Position numbers and translations under genes: made by a program. From assembly GCA_945903655.1 (NCBI GenBank), contig CAMDOY010000047.1, positions 1 through 14,876 of the forward strand: a stretch of DNA of 14,876 nt, in the 5' to 3' direction. Of the stretch, positions 12,941 through 14,876 are shown piece after piece; within the stretch, counting starts at the first letter, position 1; every line of letters starts with the position of its first letter. This DNA comes from Rhizobium sp. Q54. GTDB lineage: Bacteria; Pseudomonadota; Alphaproteobacteria; Rhizobiales; Beijerinckiaceae. The notes beneath the pieces were generated by a model. It was not told where the DNA came from and searched no databases. It worked only from the letters and a program-made list of their open reading frames with translations.

Positions 12941-13327
12941 ATGACCGTGCTAGAAAATTACTTAAAACCCCACGCCGCCGCATTGCAATTGCGCCAGCAA
13001 CGAATGGAAGTCTTGTCTTCCAATATTGCGAACGCCGCAACTCCTAACTTCAAGGCCCGCGACATCGACTTCGCGTCGGAATACAGCCGCGCGCTCAGCG
13101 GCATGGGTACGCTAAAATCCACAAACAAAGGCCACCTAACAACCGCTACGGGCGGATCGACGGAGATGCTCTACCGGCAGCCCATCTCTCCCTCGGTGGA
13201 TGGCAATACCGTCGAGCTGCATGTGGAACAATTACAGTTCGCAGAAAACACAACACGCTATGAGGCCACACTCCAGTTTCTCAGCGACCGAATTAGCGGT
13301 CTTCGTAAAGCAATGAGGGGTGAATGA
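12941..13327 (+). CDS. flgB: FlgB, proximal rod protein
   Basis: FlgB is a proximal rod subunit that joins the MS ring/FliE to the rod. The product is 128 residues, slightly short of the usual 130-140. The N-terminal axial motif is QRMEVLSSNIANAATPNFKA (20-39), followed by RDIDFASEY. The C-terminal helix NTVELHVEQLQFAENTTRYE then ATLQFLSDRI is typical of FlgB. The ATG at 12941 follows AGGA at 12925-12928. Its stop overlaps the flgC start region (ATGATG). First gene after the consensus sigma-54 promoter. Confidence 0.93.
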   Translation: MTVLENYLKPHAAALQLRQQRMEVLSSNIANAATPNFKARDIDFASEYSRALSGMGTLKSTNKGHLTTATGGSTEMLYRQPISPSVDGNTVELHVEQLQFAENTTRYEATLQFLSDRISGLRKAMRGE

Positions 13328-13740
13328 TGGGCGAACTAACCGTATTCCAAATCGCCGGTCGCGCAATGTCAGCTCAGCAAGTGCGTCTGAACGCCGTGGC
13401 GAGCAACCTGGCGAACGCAGGCTCCATCACCGGCTCGGCGGACACCGCCTATCGCGCCCTGCGCCCCGTCTTTGAAACCGAATATGCGAACTTAACAAAA
13501 AACCCGGGTGTGGCGACAGTTAACGCCGTCACCGTTGAACGCTCTCAGGCCGCTCCAGAGAAACGATATTCACCGGGTCATCCTCTCGCCGATGACCAAG
13601 GCTACATCTACGCCACCAATGTCGACACCAATGAAGAGATGGTCGAGATGATGGAAGCGGCCCGTCAATATCAGAACAACATCGAAGTTATAGCGACCGC
13701 AAAATCGCTCATGCTCAAAACTCTCAGCGTCGGAAAGTAA
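13324..13740 (+). CDS. flgC: FlgC, proximal rod protein
   Basis: FlgC is a proximal rod subunit exported before the hook. The product is 138 residues, normal for the family. Axial motifs are seen at both ends: MSAQQVRLNAVASNLANAGS near the N-terminus and MVEMMEAARQYQNNIEVIAT followed by AKSLMLKTLSVGK at the C-terminus. The central HPLADDQGYIYATNVDTNEE is the usual FlgC stretch. Instead of the common 'ANANTTRTPEGGPYRR' after the motif it has NAGSITGSADTAYRALRPVF, a version I associate with gammaproteobacteria and sphingomonads. Two ATGs are in tandem: 13324 overlaps the flgB stop, while 13327 has better spacing (six bases) from GAGGGG at 13315-13320 and may be the true start. Confidence 0.93.
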   Translation: MMGELTVFQIAGRAMSAQQVRLNAVASNLANAGSITGSADTAYRALRPVFETEYANLTKNPGVATVNAVTVERSQAAPEKRYSPGHPLADDQGYIYATNVDTNEEMVEMMEAARQYQNNIEVIATAKSLMLKTLSVGK

Positions 13741-13746
13741 TAAGAT

Positions 13747-14463
13747 ATGACGGACATCAGCGCAACATCGCAACAGACGCTTGACTCCCTGCTCAAGAAG
13801 CTCGGCGCCAGTCCTGCTCCAACCACTTCCAACACGCCAAAGAAGACTCAACTAGACCAGAGTGATTTTCTGAAACTGATGACTGCGCAATTATCTAATC
13901 AGGATCCATTCGCCCCCCAATCCAACGATCAGATGATCGCACAGATGGCCCAATTCTCTACCGTCTCCGGCATCACCCAAATGAATTCGACGCTGAGCGG
14001 AATCTCCACCCAGATTTCCGAGAACAGAATTGCGACAGCCGCTAATTTCGTTGGAAAGACGGTTCTTGTTCCAGGCAACGTCGCCCTGCCCGACGACACC
14101 GGGGCCATCAGCGGCGCTATCGATTTGCCCAGCGGCGCTACGGACCTGCAACTTCAGATCAGCACCTATGGCGCCGATGGTAAGCCAGGCCCTGTCGTGT
14201 ACACCAAATCCATGGGCCCCCATAATGCAGGCCTTGTAGGCTTTGAATGGGACGGCAAGGTCAATGGAGTGGCGCAAAACAAGTCGCGCTACATCGTCAG
14301 CGCCTCCATGACCTCAGGTGGCAAAGTCACTGCTGCGCCAACAGACATCTATGCACCCGTGGCGGCGGCTAACGTTCCACTCCAGGGCGCCGATCAAACC
14401 CTCACCCTCGGGGGAGATCTCGGCGTGGTCAAGATGTCCGACGTTCGCGCATTTAAATACTGA
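13747..14463 (+). CDS. flgD: FlgD, hook-capping scaffold protein
   Basis: FlgD caps the growing hook and is needed for FlgE polymerisation; it is not kept in the finished structure. The product is 238 residues. The family signature is LDQSDFLKLMTAQLSNQDPF (36-55), followed by NDQMIAQMAQFSTVSGITQM (60-79). The C-terminal beta/Ig-like and tudor-like part includes VGKTVLVPGNVALPDDTGA, then GPHNAGLVGFEWDGKVNGV and LGVVKMSDVRAFKY. It starts six bases after flgC with only a weak ribosome binding site (GGAAAG near 13731), consistent with reinitiation from flgC. There is a 49-base gap to flgE. Confidence 0.93.
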   Translation: MTDISATSQQTLDSLLKKLGASPAPTTSNTPKKTQLDQSDFLKLMTAQLSNQDPFAPQSNDQMIAQMAQFSTVSGITQMNSTLSGISTQISENRIATAANFVGKTVLVPGNVALPDDTGAISGAIDLPSGATDLQLQISTYGADGKPGPVVYTKSMGPHNAGLVGFEWDGKVNGVAQNKSRYIVSASMTSGGKVTAAPTDIYAPVAAANVPLQGADQTLTLGGDLGVVKMSDVRAFKY

Positions 14464-14512
14464 GTCCACTCAGATCGCAGCAACCCGTTAATCAGCACGC
14501 GAGACAAACCAC

Positions 14513-14876
14513 ATGTCCTTTTATACCTCGCTCACCGGCCTCAACGGCGCCCAGGCGGATATCGCCGCCATCTCGAACAACATCGCCAACGTTGGTACGA
14601 CCGGCTTCAAGCGGTCCCGCGCCGAATTCGGCGATATTTTCGCAACCTCGCCTTTACAAGCCAATAGCTCCGCCGTGGGCTCTGGCACGATCATGAAATC
14701 GATTAAACAACAGTTCACGCAGGGTAACATTGAATCGAGTTTGAACGCGCTCGATCTTTCCATCTCCGGCCAGGGCTTCTTCGCCCTCAAGCCGAGCCTG
14801 ACCTCGACGCAAACCGTCTATACGCGTAACGGCGCGTTCAGCGTGAACAATGATCGATACGTTGTTGACGCCCAGG
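14513..14876 (+). CDS. flgE: FlgE, flagellar hook protein (3' end outside window)
   Basis: FlgE builds the hook. Only the first 121 residues lie in the window. They start MSFYTSLTGLNGAQADIAAI and continue with the axial motif SNNIANVGTTGFKRSRAEFG (21-40), then IFATSPLQANSSAVGSG. The QQFTQGNIESSLNALDLSI and SGQGFFAL segments and the D0/D1 region VYTRNGAFSVNNDRYVVDAQ follow. This combination is diagnostic for the FlgE N-terminus rather than FlgG or FlgF. The ribosome binding site is weak (GCGAGA about eight bases before the ATG). The 49-base gap after flgD shows no separate promoter, so it belongs to the flgBCDE unit. FlgE varies widely in length between species, so the full size cannot be guessed. 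Confidence 0.95.
   Translation, partial: MSFYTSLTGLNGAQADIAAISNNIANVGTTGFKRSRAEFGDIFATSPLQANSSAVGSGTIMKSIKQQFTQGNIESSLNALDLSISGQGFFALKPSLTSTQTVYTRNGAFSVNNDRYVVDAQ

Noticed and set aside
1..14876. Mobile elements, tRNA/rRNA genes or CRISPR arrays
   Set aside because: I saw no transposase, no long direct or inverted repeats, no tRNA-like cloverleaf and no regular repeat-spacer pattern; the region is a compact flagellar cluster.

Overview
The whole window is flagellar. Apart from one 175-bp divergent intergenic region and a few gaps of about 80-150 bp, it is coding, and nearly every gene is a recognisable flagellar export, rod/hook, polar-placement, sigma-factor or H-ring gene, or sits inside such an operon. 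The base composition is moderately GC-rich. FlgE and the rod proteins look alphaproteobacterial. However, the layout (flhA-flhF-flhG-fliA; flgA-flgM-flgN; flgP/flgT; sigma-54 promoters) is the kind known from polar flagella of gammaproteobacteria such as Vibrio and Pseudomonas, and from the gamma-type Fla1 system of Rhodobacter sphaeroides. My best guess is an alphaproteobacterium with a polar, sigma-54-controlled, gamma-type flagellum. The species cannot be told from this window.

Layout, left to right. (1) Bases 1-2136, plus strand: the 3' end of flhB, then three tightly coupled genes of unknown or tentative function. These are a 59-residue four-cysteine protein, a single-pass membrane protein with a long coiled-coil/Pro-rich C-terminal part (possibly MotF-like), and a PDZ-like membrane protein. 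(2) Bases 2165-5548, minus strand: flgP, flgT, flgA, flgM, a flgN-like gene and a DUF2802-like membrane protein, converging on block 1. (3) Bases 5549-5723: divergent promoter region with one sigma-54 promoter on each strand. (4) Bases 5724-10579, plus strand: flhA-flhF-flhG-fliA. (5) Bases 10580-12860: a sigma-54 promoter, an orphan FlgE/FlgF-like hook-basal-body gene, two unknown genes and fliL, ending in a likely intrinsic terminator. (6) Bases 12861-14876: a consensus sigma-54 promoter followed by flgB-flgC-flgD-flgE, with flgE cut by the window edge.

How the genes fit together. FlhA and FlhB are the export gate. FlhF and FlhG place and count polar flagella. FliA (sigma-28) and its antagonist FlgM time late genes. 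FlgB/FlgC form the proximal rod, FlgD/FlgE the hook, and FlgA helps assemble the P ring. FlgP/FlgT would add an H-ring-like basal disk outside the P/L rings, usually associated with high-torque or sheathed polar flagella. Four good sigma-54 sites (minus strand for flgP; plus strand for flhA, the FlgE/F-like gene and flgB) suggest that middle genes are switched on by an RpoN activator of the FleQ/FlrC type, not present here.

Most worth a second look: an FlhF whose GTPase signature motifs are eroded although the P-loop is intact; the overlooked 59-residue Cys4 gene overlapping flhB; the orphan FlgE/F-like gene with two unknown companions next to fliL; and the H-ring genes, including a FlgT that may be a lipoprotein.
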